Positions 9,893 to 22,700 of a stretch of 64,000 nt of DNA are shown piece after piece. Numbering within the stretch: position 1 is the first letter of the stretch; the number at the start of each line of letters is the position of its first letter. The DNA is from a virus. Made by a program: the position numbers and the translations under genes. A model generated the notes under the pieces. The model was not told the origin of the DNA and did no database searches. It was given only the letters and a program-made list of their open reading frames with translations. Location: positions 1 through 64,000 of IMG/VR virus record IMGVR_UViG_3300046820_001014; one strand, given 5' to 3'.

Positions 9893-10501
9893 ATGGAATA
9901 TACACTTAAACATTGTACTCTTTGTGATTTAGATATAACTGAAGATTTTGTAAAATCTTTTAAACCAAAAGATTATGGAAGTCTTCATGGTTTTTGTAGA
10001 AGTTGTAGAAAGAAATTAAGAAATCTACAATTAAAAGTAGGAGGTAAAGTTTGTTCTAAATGTTCAGTAGATAAACCATTTGGGGATTTTCCTGTGCATA
10101 AAAAAACTTATGATGGTTTTGATAGTTGGTGTAAACAATGTAGAAAAGAATATAGCTATGAAGTTAATCAATCATTAGATACACATTTAAGAAAAAAATT
10201 AGCTTCAATAAAAGAAGATAAAAGAAAAATATTTTCAGATTTAACTCTTGAACAGTTAGTTAGTTTATGGAATAAACAGGAGGGCAAATGTGCTATAAGT
10301 GGTGTAGAAATGTCTTATCAAAGAAATAAAAGACAACATAATATGAATAATTGTAGTGTAGATAGAATTGATAGTTCTGGTAATTATACTATAGACAATA
10401 TACAACTTGTATGTTGGATTGTTAATAGAATGAAAGGTGAAAATACTACAGAAGATTTAATTCAATGGTGTAATCATATAATAAATAAACAAAACTGTTA
10501 A
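9893..10501 (+). CDS. Free-standing HNH homing endonuclease with N-terminal zinc fingers
   Basis: Residues 1-90 contain two CxxC...CxxC treble-clef-like units (C8-x2-C11 onward and C54-x2-C57 onward). The C-terminal half holds an HNH core: C-A-I-S-G, then S-V-D-R-I-D-x3-G-Y/N-T-I-D-N-I-Q, then N-R-M-K. It sits between two cargo genes as a selfish insert, 10 bases after one stop and 17 before the next start. Unlike the minus-strand homing genes it lacks a CGTATAA box. Neighbouring genes appear intact at both ends. Confidence 0.88.
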   Translation: MEYTLKHCTLCDLDITEDFVKSFKPKDYGSLHGFCRSCRKKLRNLQLKVGGKVCSKCSVDKPFGDFPVHKKTYDGFDSWCKQCRKEYSYEVNQSLDTHLRKKLASIKEDKRKIFSDLTLEQLVSLWNKQEGKCAISGVEMSYQRNKRQHNMNNCSVDRIDSSGNYTIDNIQLVCWIVNRMKGENTTEDLIQWCNHIINKQNC

Positions 10502-10517
10502 AACGTAAAATAATATT

Positions 10518-10922
10518 ATGAAATTTAAAATGGGTGGTTCTGGTATACACATTAAGCCAGAGAATAAAGGAAAGTTTACAGCTACTAAAAAAGCTACAGG
10601 TAAGAGTACTGAAGAACTTACTCATAGTAAAAATCCCGTTACTAAAAAGAGAGCTATCTTTGCTCAAAATGCTGCTAAGTGGAAACATGAAGATGGAAAT
10701 AAATCTATAAAAGTAGATAAAAAGATGTGTGGTTCTAAAGGTATGAAGTATGTTGAGGGGACTAAGAGCATTAAGTTTAAAAAGAAAGAGATGATTAAGA
10801 GAGCTGATGGTTCTACTTCTCAAAGAGGTTTGTGGGATAACATTAGAGCTAACAAAGGTTCTGGTAAAAAACCTACTCCTGAGATGCTTAAACAAGAAAG
10901 AAAAATTAAAGCAGGTAAGTAA
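10518..10922 (+). CDS. Small basic virion cargo protein with two phage-wide motifs
   Basis: This 134-residue Lys-rich protein combines two motifs common in phage virion proteins. The first (residues 10-56) runs I-H-I-K-P-x3-K-G-K-F-T-A-T and continues to A-I-F-A-Q-N-A-A-K-W-K-H. The second (about 102-128) contains G-L-W-D-N-I-R-A-N-K-G-S-G-K-K-P-T. Neither has an assigned biochemical role that I know of. KSIK is repeated at 62-65 and 83-86. The stop overlaps the next gene by one base. It is probably packaged or scaffolding-like, judging from context. Confidence 0.6.
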   Translation: MKFKMGGSGIHIKPENKGKFTATKKATGKSTEELTHSKNPVTKKRAIFAQNAAKWKHEDGNKSIKVDKKMCGSKGMKYVEGTKSIKFKKKEMIKRADGSTSQRGLWDNIRANKGSGKKPTPEMLKQERKIKAGK

Positions 10923-12196
10923 TGAAATATGTATCTGGTGCTAAAAGCGTAAAACAATATAGAGGGGATGAGAATCTTCCAGAAGCTAAAAATGGTATGA
11001 AGAACTGTGGATGTAAACACCCTAAAAGTAAATATAGATATGGTACTAGAGCAGTAGTAATTCCAGAAGGTTCTGCTATTGTTACTGCTAAAAATGGACT
11101 TGGTAGAATAGCTGAAAAACTTTGGGAAGAAGATAAACATGAAGAAGTAGAAAAAATTATTAAAGAGATGCCTGAAGATAAACCTACAGGTAAAAAGTAT
11201 AGATATAAAAATGATGATGGGAATAAGAAATTAAAAAGTTCCTCTGCTCTTGGTTATGTTCCGGCAGGGCAACATAAAGAAAAATATTATGGAAAAGTTG
11301 CAGATGCTGATTTTGATAAATTAAGAGCAAATAATCCTTGGTATGATTGGTCAAATTTTGATCCTTCTAGAAAAGGAGATGTTGAAAAATTTCAATCAGC
11401 TTTTAATAAACTTTCAGAAAGTTTAGGTAGTAAAGCAAAATTAGAAGTTGATGATAAACTAGGAGAACAAACAGCAACTGCTAAAGTAGATTACATGGGC
11501 AATGCTCCTGAGGAAAAAGAAGAGGAAAAAGAAGAAGAAGTTGTTGATGATAAAAAGAAACCTGAATTTAAAATGAAGAAAGGTTTTGATATTCCATCTC
11601 TTGCTGAGGCAAGTGCTAAAGCTTCTTTACTTAGTCAAGGAGTAGAAGGTGTTCCTGAGAATTATCTTAATTTAAAAACTCCTACTTATGTTTCTCAACT
11701 AGATAGAACTTTAAGAGAAAATGCTGTAGCTGCTAATGCTGCTAAAGAAACTATAAGAGATGCATCAGCTGGTAATGCTGGTAGTTTTCTTTCTAATGTA
11801 GCTAATGTTACAGGACAAAGATTTAATGCTAATGCTGCTGCTGTTGGTGATGATACTGTTGCTAGAAATGCTAATATGAATATTGGAGTTGGTATTAAAA
11901 ATACTGAAGCAGAATTTAATACAGGTCTTAAGAATCAATATGCTCAACAAAGATCAGCTAATAGAGGAGCATATAATAATATGTTAGTATCTTTAGGGCA
12001 AAGTGTAGACACTGCTGCTGATGCTTCTAAGTTAATGTCTAATCAAAAAGGAGCTGATAATCAAAGACTTGCTATATTAAAGAGTATGGCAGAAAGTGGT
12101 AATTATGATATTACAACTAATCCTGATGGTACTATGGGCTTCTCAGTTAAAAAAGCCAAAGGAGCTAAAAGATTAAAAACATATAAAAGAAAATAA
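10922..12196 (+). CDS. Virion cargo protein with peptidoglycan-binding-like segment
   Basis: The 424-residue protein begins MKYVSGAKSVK, echoing an internal segment of the preceding protein (MKYVEGTKSIK). At about residues 140-190 a W-S-N-F-D-P-S, then D-V-E-K-F-Q, then L-E-V-D-D-K-L-G-E-Q-T series resembles PG_binding_1 repeats (fQ...DGkfGpkT). A Glu/Lys-rich linker (about 197-225) leads to a long Ala/Asn-rich helical region and a basic tail. The pattern fits an ejected internal protein that may contact the cell wall. The wall-binding assignment is an inference from weak similarity. Confidence 0.55.
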   Translation: MKYVSGAKSVKQYRGDENLPEAKNGMKNCGCKHPKSKYRYGTRAVVIPEGSAIVTAKNGLGRIAEKLWEEDKHEEVEKIIKEMPEDKPTGKKYRYKNDDGNKKLKSSSALGYVPAGQHKEKYYGKVADADFDKLRANNPWYDWSNFDPSRKGDVEKFQSAFNKLSESLGSKAKLEVDDKLGEQTATAKVDYMGNAPEEKEEEKEEEVVDDKKKPEFKMKKGFDIPSLAEASAKASLLSQGVEGVPENYLNLKTPTYVSQLDRTLRENAVAANAAKETIRDASAGNAGSFLSNVANVTGQRFNANAAAVGDDTVARNANMNIGVGIKNTEAEFNTGLKNQYAQQRSANRGAYNNMLVSLGQSVDTAADASKLMSNQKGADNQRLAILKSMAESGNYDITTNPDGTMGFSVKKAKGAKRLKTYKRK

Positions 12197-12199
12197 GAC

Positions 12200-13783
12200 A
12201 TGGGAGTTAATGCATATACAACTAATCTTGGAGTAAGAGAAAGACAAAGTACTTATGTACCTCTACCTTTTGAAGAGATGTACAATGGTTTGCAACAAAA
12301 ACAAGCTATGTATGATAAAGTTGAGGAGTATGAGAGAGAACAGAAGAAAGCTGTTTCTGCTTTATCTTCACCTTTTGCTGCACATAATAACTACTTAACT
12401 TCTTATAAAGATAAGTTTTTAAAAGATGCTATGGCTCTTCATAGTAGTATGCCTGATAAAGGATCTGCAAACTATAGAAGAAAATTAACTGAGTTAGTTG
12501 ATGGTTATGCTGCAGATCCAAAATTGATTACTATAAACAAATCTAATGCTGCTTGGTTAGAAAGAGTAAAAACTGTTACTAAACAAATGTCTGATGGTAA
12601 ATACTCTAAAGCAGCAGATATTCCTTACCTATCATTTACTGGAGAAAATCCTGATGGTACTCTTCAAGAATTTGTTTATGCAGGTAATAGAGAAAAAAAA
12701 GATTGGCAAAAAATGATTAAGGAAACTATTGAGAAGGTTCCTACTCAAAAGTTTAGTAGAGATATTACAGATAAAAATACTGGAGAAAGAAGAAAAATTT
12801 CTACTGAGAGTAAAAGTGCTAGTGCTATTGCTAATAGTCTTTCTACTGTATTAGAAATGGATAGAGAAGCTTTACAAGATATGCAAGTAGAGTTAGGTAT
12901 TACTGATCCTAAAGAATTTAGTAAGTATATTAATGCACTTGCTAAAAACAATGCTCAATATAACTCTGAACAAGTTCTTGGTTATGAGGGGTCTCTTGTT
13001 AAGAGAGCTGATGAGACTGCTGAAAAGAATGCTATGGGAGGAAAAGATTTACTTGGAACTTATGGTAATCCTAATTACAATGCTGATGAGGTAGGTAGTT
13101 TGATTTCTGAAGATGGTAAAATTACAGCTTCTAGAAGTCTTCTTAGTGCTGGCTTATCTATGATTAATCCATTTGATAATGTTAATCCTGTACAAGAAAA
13201 TAGAAAACTATTAAATGAGAAGTATGGTTTGGATAAAGTAATTCAAAACTATAAAGGTCTTGGATATAGTGATGCACAAGCTGAGAAACAAGCTTTGCTC
13301 TCTATTAGAACTAGAGGTTCCTCAATGAATCTTGTAGGAACAAGAATTGCTGATGAGAAAACTAGAACTAATGTTGAGAATAATATTATTGCAGCTTGGA
13401 ATAACTATGGAGTTTATGATGAGAACTCACAACTTTTAGATAGAGAACAAAAAGATGAGTTGTATGCAAAATTAATGGAACAAAAAGGTTTTAATATGCC
13501 ATTTGTTTCTCATAAATTAGCACCTAATTCAATGTTCCCAGAAGGATATAATATTACCTTCAATGATGGGAAATCTTATAAAATTGGTATGCAAAACTTA
13601 GATCCTCTTGCTAAACAAAATCATGAACTTTATAAAGCAGGAGCTAATAGAGAACCAGTTAGATTTGATAATTACTTAAAAGAAGTTAATGGTAAATTAG
13701 TTGATGCTGGTCCTCATACAGTTTACACAGACATTGATGCAAATGGACAATTTGTAGTTACAGAAGTACCTGAGAAAGAATAA
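12200..13783 (+). CDS. Virion cargo protein candidate
   Basis: This 527-residue protein opens with Y-V-P-L-P-F-E-E-M-Y-N-G-L followed by QQKQAMYDKVEEYE (about residues 20-45). A proline, short helix, then K-Q-x3-Y-D arrangement recurs at the N-terminus of crAss-like internal cargo proteins. The rest is largely helical with no enzyme motif, and the C-terminal 60 residues look beta. It is separated by a single base from the giant RNA polymerase gene, so the two products are likely made together and may be packaged together. Confidence 0.55.
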   Translation: MGVNAYTTNLGVRERQSTYVPLPFEEMYNGLQQKQAMYDKVEEYEREQKKAVSALSSPFAAHNNYLTSYKDKFLKDAMALHSSMPDKGSANYRRKLTELVDGYAADPKLITINKSNAAWLERVKTVTKQMSDGKYSKAADIPYLSFTGENPDGTLQEFVYAGNREKKDWQKMIKETIEKVPTQKFSRDITDKNTGERRKISTESKSASAIANSLSTVLEMDREALQDMQVELGITDPKEFSKYINALAKNNAQYNSEQVLGYEGSLVKRADETAEKNAMGGKDLLGTYGNPNYNADEVGSLISEDGKITASRSLLSAGLSMINPFDNVNPVQENRKLLNEKYGLDKVIQNYKGLGYSDAQAEKQALLSIRTRGSSMNLVGTRIADEKTRTNVENNIIAAWNNYGVYDENSQLLDREQKDELYAKLMEQKGFNMPFVSHKLAPNSMFPEGYNITFNDGKSYKIGMQNLDPLAKQNHELYKAGANREPVRFDNYLKEVNGKLVDAGPHTVYTDIDANGQFVVTEVPEKE

Positions 13784-13784
13784 T

Positions 13785-16700
13785 ATGATAGAAAATAACA
13801 AACCAACAGTAAGTAAAAGAGTTTTAGATTTTTCACCTGCATCCTTTAATACAGGAATGGAAGGGTCTCAATATAAAAGAGACCTTTCTCCTTTTGAGAA
13901 GTCACAAGATGTACTAGCTAGTTCTCAAGGATTTTGGGATGCTAGTGGTAACTTTCTTGCTAACATTGTAGGTAGCACAGCTATTAATACTGCAGGACTT
14001 GGTGCAAGTTTATATGGTGTAGGTAAAGCTATTGGTACTGGAGAATTTAAAAATATATGGGATAATGAATTATCTCAAGGTTTAGATAAAGTACAAAAGG
14101 GTCTTGATGAGATCACTCCTTTCTACAATTCTGAAAAAGAAGATAAAGCAGGACTCTTTAGTACAGACTATCTTACATCTGCTGGATTCTGGGGTAATAC
14201 TGTAGGTAAAGGTGTATCCTTTATTGCAGGTGCATACCTTGGTGGAGCTTCTTTAGCTAAGGGTGGTAGTATGGCTCTTAAAGGTATGTCTAGAGCATCT
14301 AAGAGTTTTGGTAAACTTGTTAATGGTGAAGAAGCTACTAGTGGCTTAATTAATGCTGCTAAACAAGGTAATATTCCTGGATGGATTGAGAGAGCTGGAA
14401 AATCTTCTACAATTAAAAATGCTGCCTCATTTTATGCTCAAAAAATATCTGGCAATATGTTTGAAGCAGGAATGGAAGCTAAGGGAGTTAAGGAAGAAAT
14501 CCTTAGAGGTAAAGAAGAAGAATATGCTAAATTACATCCTAGTGCTCCTGTAGCCCCTGAGTGGTTAAAGAAAGAATGGGATGAGGATTCTAGTACATTT
14601 GGTAATGTAGCTTTTGGACTTAATATGTTACTTCTTCAAATAGATGGTTTAGGACTTAATAAAACCATGTATGGTTATAAGACTACTAAGAGAAGTATTG
14701 AAGCTGCTAAAGATGCTGCAGGTAAGTTTGTAGAACTATCTGCTAAGAGAAAGATGCTTAATAAAGCAGGTAGAATTATTGGTGGTGGACTAGAAGAAGC
14801 TGCACAGGAAGGTGGCCAATTTATTGTAGAAAAAACTTCTACAGAGTTAGGAGTAAATGATAAAGCTAAGAACTTTGCTGATTATGTTAATGCCGGATTT
14901 AAGGGGTTAGAACAAACTCTTGGTACTAAGGAAGGTCAGGAATCTATGCTTGCAGGTTTCCTTCTTGGAGGAGGAGGTAGAGCAGTAGGTGAACTTAAAG
15001 GAGCAACTGAAAGAAACTTACAGAATAAAATAGGTATTGAAGCATTGAATAAGTATATGCTTAAAGATACTATTAAACCTCTTGTAGACTTAGCAGGTAA
15101 AAGTTTTGATGATGGAAGTGGACAAATTCTTGAGAATGCTACTGAAGTTAATGATAAGAAACTTTTCCATGATACTAAGGCTAAAGACTTCTTTAACTGG
15201 GCATCTACTAGAATAGAAATGGGTAGATATGAAGATGCTGTTGATGAACTTACACAACTTAAGAATACTCCTGTAGATGTTCTTGATGGAATTTATCCTA
15301 ATCATAATCTTACAGAAGCTAAGAAACACATGATGTTTGATGGTCTTCTTAATGATATGAAGGACTTAAATAGTATGCAATCTGATGTAGAAATTAACTT
15401 TGGTAATAGTCCTTATAAAAAAAATATCTTAAATACTGCTTACAGAATTAAGAATATTGATAGAAGGATTAAGGAGATGAGTACTAAGGATAAGAGTATG
15501 CTTGATATTTATCATGATGAAGATCTGCAAAACCTTCTTGCTGAGAAGGAAGAACTCTCAAGAGATCTTGCAATCTTAATGATGACTAGACCTAAACCAT
15601 CTAGTAATACTCAGGAAGAAAAAACTGCTGCAGATAATACAGATACTAATAAGGCTCTTGCTCCTACTAATAATACTCCTACAAGTACTCCTGATGATAT
15701 TGTTAGTAAACAAGAAAGAAAAGAAAATAGTGTAGGTACTAAGATTCCTGGAATGGGAGTTATTACTAACATTAATAATAATATTGCTACTATTAAAGAT
15801 GAGAAAGGAAATATTACTCATGAAGAATTAGATAATCTTCCTAATGAGGCTTTTGATGAGAAGATATTTACTCCTGAACCTACTGAGGATGATGAGGAAA
15901 ATAGAATGCTTCCTGATTATAAACATCCTGATACTAAGAAAAAAGATGTATCTTTTGTAGATCCAGAAATTAATACTGAAGACCCTAACTATCAATTCTC
16001 TGGTAAAGAAGAATTTGTACAAGTATCAGATTTTGGTTTAACAAATCTAGATAAAATGGATGGTGGGCTTTCTGAAAGTGATGCTGCATTAGTTCCAGAA
16101 ATTACTGCTCTTAAAGAAGGTATCTTAGATAAACAAGTTGAGTTTGATAATTTAGATTTTAACTACTCACAAGATGATTCTGGTAGAACTTCTGTTACTA
16201 CTGGTACTAAAGGACAAACTACAAAAAATAAAATAGGATATATTCCTAATATTAATACTCAGTTAGCAGGTAATGCTAAAGAAGGTTCTAAGAGAAGTAT
16301 TCTTCAGTTTATGATGGATTACTTTAATAAACTTGCAGGAACCAATAGAAAGAAAAATAAGAACTCCTTTATTCCTGTTATTCAAGGAATAAGATCTCTC
16401 TTAGAGAAAGCAGGTCTTGATATTACTCCTTATATGAGACCTCATTCTAGAATTAGAAGAGGTGTTACTCAACTTAATGAGGTATTACAAAGTCCTAGAT
16501 TCTTAGTACAAGGTAAACTTGCTATGTCTTTCTTTAAAGATGGTATCTATCAACCTGATCCTAGCTTACCTAAAGATCTTCAAGATCTTATTAAAACACA
16601 ACTTCAACTACCTCATAACCAAAATAATCTTGGTACACAATATGTTCTTATGGTTGAAAGGCCAGGACAAAAAGGTGTATATACTTTTATTGGTGTAAAA

Positions 16701-19700
16701 GGTAGAAAACTTTCTGCTGATGAGAAACAAGCTTATGCTACAAGAATTGCTGAAAACCCACAAGGAGTTGTACAACTATTAAATAAAGAACTATTTATTT
16801 CCTCAGAAGGAGATCAGATTCAAGGTAATGATGGTAAGACTTATCCTCTTCACTATGAGTTTGATAGGTATGAAGAAAAGAATGCTAATGGTGAAGTTAC
16901 TAAAGCAGGTAAGCTTTATGTAAAAAGATTTATTAAGGGTACTATTGATAACTCTCCTATTAAAGATAAGAGAAGAAGTACTATCTCTATTCAAGAAGCT
17001 CTTGATAGAGCATCAGTTAGAACTGCTCCTACAGTAGATGAAGCCTTTACTCCAGAGAATCTTGCTAAACTTCAAATAAATACTGATAAACAACTTTTTG
17101 ATTTATACTTTCAATTTGATGCTAAGAAATTTGTTGCTGAACATCCATTAGAATTTAATGAAGGAGATATTATTAACAAAGCTCAACAAGAGTCTGATGA
17201 GAAAAAAGTTTCTGATAATGTAAAGTATTATAATACTATGACTAACAGACTTAAACAACTGGCTGGTCCTTTATATAATAGTATTAAAGAAAAAATAAAA
17301 ACTTTTCAAGAAAATGGAGAGAAGTTTAAATTTGGTAAAGAAACAGCTTTATTATTTCCTAAAGGACAACAAGAAATTTTAGGTAATCTTCTTTATGAAT
17401 TTGAAGAAAACTTTAATCCAGAAACAAATGAGTTTCCTATATATTTTTATGAAGATGATATTACTACTGAGCAACCACCTGTTAATACAGGTACTAAAGC
17501 TGGTTGGGCAAATAATTTATCTAGTATTAAAAATGAACTTAGTAAATTAAAAAATAAAGAAGAAAAACTTCAATGGTTAGCTGACAATAATTATCTTGAT
17601 CCATTTACTCAAGATGGTAAAACTAGTAATTATTTAAGAAATGCTACTGGTAGAGTTATTACTAAAATTAAAATTGGAAATATTACTATTCCATTTTACA
17701 TCTCAACAGGACAAGGTGGAAAAACTGATGTTGAAGTAGATAAATGGTATGTATTTTTTGGACAAGGTAATAATGGATGGTTTAATAAAACATCTGGTCC
17801 AGATATGAATAAGCAATATGGTGTAAAAATATTTCAAGATATTGCTAATATACTTAATGAAGTAGGTAGTAAAAAAGATGAATATAAAGTTCATCAAGAT
17901 AGTAAAGGTTTTATGGATTTAAAATGGACAAATACTGCTGAAGATCAACTTCAAACAGTTATTGATTTTATAACTCCTGTACAACCTACTATTATTAATG
18001 GAGAACTAAGAGCTACACCTGAACAAATTATTCAATTAAAACAAAATATACAAACTGTAAAAGATAGAGTAACTGCAGAACTAACTGCTTTAGAAAACAA
18101 ACAAGTTACTCAACAACCTACTGAAGATAATAAATTAACTGTTAATGTTGCTAAACAAATAGAAACAGCTTTATTAAATAATGTTGATATTGATAATATT
18201 GTAGACAGAGTTAAAGACGCTAAAGAAATAATAGCAGCATTTGATTGGGCATTAAAAAGTTTTCCAGAATCTGTTATTAGTGAATTTGTTAAAGGAAGTA
18301 TTTCAGCAAGAGATCAATTATTATCTCAAGTAAGAAGTTTTATTAAACAAAATGAACAACCTACTCAAGAACCAGAAGTAATTATTGTAGGTAAAGCTAA
18401 GATTATTAAGAATTCTGATGGTACTTATGCTGTTCTTGATGAGAATGATGAAGTAATGTTAGAAGGAGGTACTATTGAAGAAGCTAACCAAGCAGCAAAA
18501 AACATTAATGATTTTGATGAACTTTTTGGTCAAGGTAATACTCAAGGTAAAGATGATTTAGATCCTGATACTAAAGCTAAACTTCTTAAAGAGATTGAAG
18601 AAACAGCTCCTGAGGAGAAAGAAAAGATTCTTAGAGAAGTTGCAGTATTTGAGAATGAGTTAGCTAGAATACTTCCAGGAATTAAGGTTAATATAGACTT
18701 TACTAAAGGACATTCTTATTATAGAAATGCAGTTATTACTCTAACCTCTGGACAAGTTAGTAGAGCTAAGTGGCATGAAGCTTTTCATGCTATCTTTGAT
18801 TGCTTTAGTCCTGAGGAAAAGAATAGAGCTATTAGGATTGCAGCTGAGAACTTTGCTATTAATCCTACAGAACTCTTAATGTACAAAACATTTTATGATG
18901 AGTTATATAATAAAGAGTTAGCCTTATTTCAAAGTAAGCAAACTAGTAAGGAACCTAAGAAACTAACTGAGGAAGAACTTGTTAGAATTATGTATGAGGA
19001 AAAGATTGCTGATCTTTTCCAAGATTACATGGAAAATAGACCTGTAGAAAGAGGATTGTTTCAAAGATTCTTTGATGCTATTGCTAAGTTTATTATGCAT
19101 ATACTTGGTAGAACTGATGAAGCACCATTTACTGCATTATTTGATAGTATTAATAGAGGAGATTTTGCTAATAGAAATCCTAATCTAGGACAAGAAGGTA
19201 TTAAATTAAAATTACCAAACTCTTCTTCTGCACAATCAAGACAACTTGTTGCTAATCTTGGTGTACAAACTATTCAAGAATTAAGAGATTCTCCTAGAAC
19301 AGATGTAGGAATATTTATTAAGGGACAGATTGAGAAGTACAGAACTATGTACTCTAATAATATTAGTGCTAAAATTACTGATTTAAAAAAGAAATTAGTT
19401 AGTGGAAGTATTACTAAAGAACAACTTATAGAACAAGTTAGAATACTAACTAATACTAGACAGATTATAGATATTAATAATCTATATCCTCCTATGCTTG
19501 CTGCAGAAAATGAGACTTTAATTATTGATGCAGTTAAGAAGTTTGGTAACCTTACTGATAAATATGAGGTAGAACTTGAGGAGAATGATGAAGATAATAC
19601 AGAAGCTATTAAGAATCTTTCCTTAATGGAAAGTAATATGGATGAACTTATTGAAGCTCAAGCTGTACAACAGAGAATCTCTTATCTCCACTATCTTGAT

Positions 19701-22700
19701 GAGAGTGGAATGGTTACTGCAGTTGATGGTAAATCTCTTTATGATAACTTAAAGATGAATCTTGAGGGTCTTGAGAATGAGCAATTTATTCCTGTACTTG
19801 AGAAACTAGCTAGTAGTAAAAAAGAAACTCCTTATACTAAGAGTATGAAAGAGTTCTTAAAACTCTTTAAAGCTGATCAAACATTTAGAACCCAATGTTA
19901 CAATGCATTTTCTAATTACTTTGTACCATCATACTCATCTAAGATTGATATTGCAGCTACACTAGTTGATGAAGAAACAGGAAAATCTACTAGAGGATTT
20001 GAGAGTAAAGTTTATGCTAATAATGCTGAGAACTATGTTGAGACTCAAATGGATACTTGGAGAGCACAACTCTTCGGTAAAACTTTAGAAAGGATTGAAA
20101 GTCCAGAAGACTTATTAAAATACATTACCATTCAGGATGAGGTATTTGATAGTCCTGCAGGAATTCCACTTATTGAATCTCTTATTAACTCTATTAATAA
20201 TAAACTAGCTACTAGAACTTCAGTAGATATTATTAACATGATTACTACTGGTAAGGATAATATTACCTTACAAAAACTAGCTGCTGAGAATATTCAATAC
20301 AGAATGGATCTTGGAGACCTTACTTATAAGTTTGGTGGTAAAAACTTCTACTCTATGCTTAAACAAAATTATGTGTTTAAACAACTTAAGAATTCTGAGA
20401 AGTATAAAGGTAAGTGGGGAGTATTTACTGGTGTAAACTTTAGATTAAAAACTGATAGTAAAGCTGAACAAGAACTTTATAAAGAAATAGATCCTGCTAC
20501 ATATTTCTTAACCAACTTACAACTTTATGGTGACCAAGATAAAAATGGAAATAGCTGGTATATTCCACAACAGATGGAAAATAAGAGTACTGTAGTTATT
20601 GTTAAAGGTAAAGGTAAAAGTAAAACTGACTTAAGTCCTGCTATAACTGAAGAGATTACTAGACAGACTGCATTAATTGATAGGTATATTAAAGAACTTA
20701 AATCCGGTAAATCTCTTATTAAAGGATTTCACACTTATGATAAAGTTCCTGCTGAGATTAAAAGTTTAAAAAACTTTGCTAATACTCCTGAATTTATTTC
20801 TTCTCTTATTGAGAAAGGAGTTAAAAGAGAGTTGCTTCCAAGAGCATATCAGTATATAAATATTGTTGGTGCTAATGAAACTCTTTCTACTCAGAAACCT
20901 ACTTATAATGAAAGTCTAACTTTAAATTTTATTAGAGATGAAGTTTTAGATATTAAAGATATTATTACTGAGTTAGGTCTTCCTGATGAAATATTAGCTA
21001 AAACACTTAAGATTGGTAAACAAGAAGACGTTAATAAAACTTTAATAAATTTTGCAATCTCTCAATACTTAAATAGGATGGAGATGCTTGCTGCTATGAA
21101 TCCTGAGTTAACAAAGTATAAAGACTTTGTAGATATTACTAAGAGAGGTGCAGGTCTTCTTCTTGCTGGACCTTCTCATTATAATGCTGATAGACCTGCA
21201 ACTTTTGGAACAGTAGTTCTTAAAGATGTAGAGTATACTATTAATAAAAATACTATGGAGAGAGATTCTCTTGATGGATTAATAGATGAAGAAGAAATAA
21301 AAGAAAAGAAAAAATTACTTAAGGAAATAAAAGCTACTGATGGTCAGAGTATTGAGACTATTGGTAGAAGATTAGATAGACACCTTAGACTTGGTAGAGC
21401 ATCTGAAGATCCTAATAATGATTTTTATAAGAAAGCAGAAATACTACAAGCTTATAAAGATGATGATAGAGCTAAGATTGCTGAATTAGATAGTGGTGAT
21501 ATGGCTCTAATGGTAGATAAGACTGGAGGATTTGATGGAAAGAAATATATTAAAACTTCCATATTTCCTCTTACTAGAAGTTTTACTTCTATGCAAGTAC
21601 CTGCTGGTACTGAAGGGGCTGTAGTAGATACTTATAATGGTAAATCTTATCTTCCTTATCCTCATAGAATTGAATCTTATAACCAGTTTAATAAGTTACA
21701 AGCTCTTGAAGTTGAGGTAACTAATACTAAAAGAGCTAGTGGTGAGATTAAGAAAACAGATAATATATATTTTGAAGCTCATTTTGCTAGTGCTATTAAG
21801 TTAGGACTAACTGATATTAATCCATTAGATGCTGAGAAATATGAGTACTCAGAATATAATAATGCTGATTACAGACTTCAACAGGAGAATCCATCTGGTA
21901 AAGATGAGATTAAAGATGGCACTCAATTAATTCAACTTATTGGTGCATTCCTTCCTGATGATATACAGTTCTCAGGAGACTTTAAAGAATATATAGGACC
22001 TAATGCTAGACAAGAAATTCTTAAAGATATGTCAAGAATGTTGGCAGATCTTAGAGAGTTTGATAGAAGAATGATTCCTAATGCTTTTAAAAAGCTACAA
22101 CTTCTTGGAGAAAAGAATGGAGGTATTTATGTACCATTTATTAAGTATCTACAAGATAGTAAAGAAACTTCTTCTGGTTCTGATAATGATTCTGAGTTTC
22201 TAGCTTCTAAGGATGGAGAGTTTATCTACTCTCAGAATATGCCAAACCTTATTAATGGTTATGAGCAAGCATTTATATCCTACTTTAATAAGAATCTATT
22301 CTCTCAAAAAACTCCAGGAGGTAAGGCAACTCTAGTAGCTGCTACTTATTCTGAGGTTATGGAACTTAATGGTGAAGTAATTAGTACTTGGGAATTTGAG
22401 AATAAACTTACTGCTGAAGAAAGAGCACAAGTAACTACAAGACCTCTTAAGTGTCATAAACCTAGTGGTAATCTTGAAGATACTTATGCTGAGGTTGTTT
22501 TATCTGAGGAATACCTTGAAGATATTCTTGATATTAGTCTTGAGGAGTACCACAACTTAGCTAGTGAGATGAAGGAGAAAGTTAAAACTATTCTAGGTTT
22601 CAGGATTCCTACTCAGTCTCACCATTCTATGATGCCTTGTAAGGTAGTAGATTTTGCACCTAGACATTATGGTTCAATAGTTATTGCTCCTGCAGAAATT

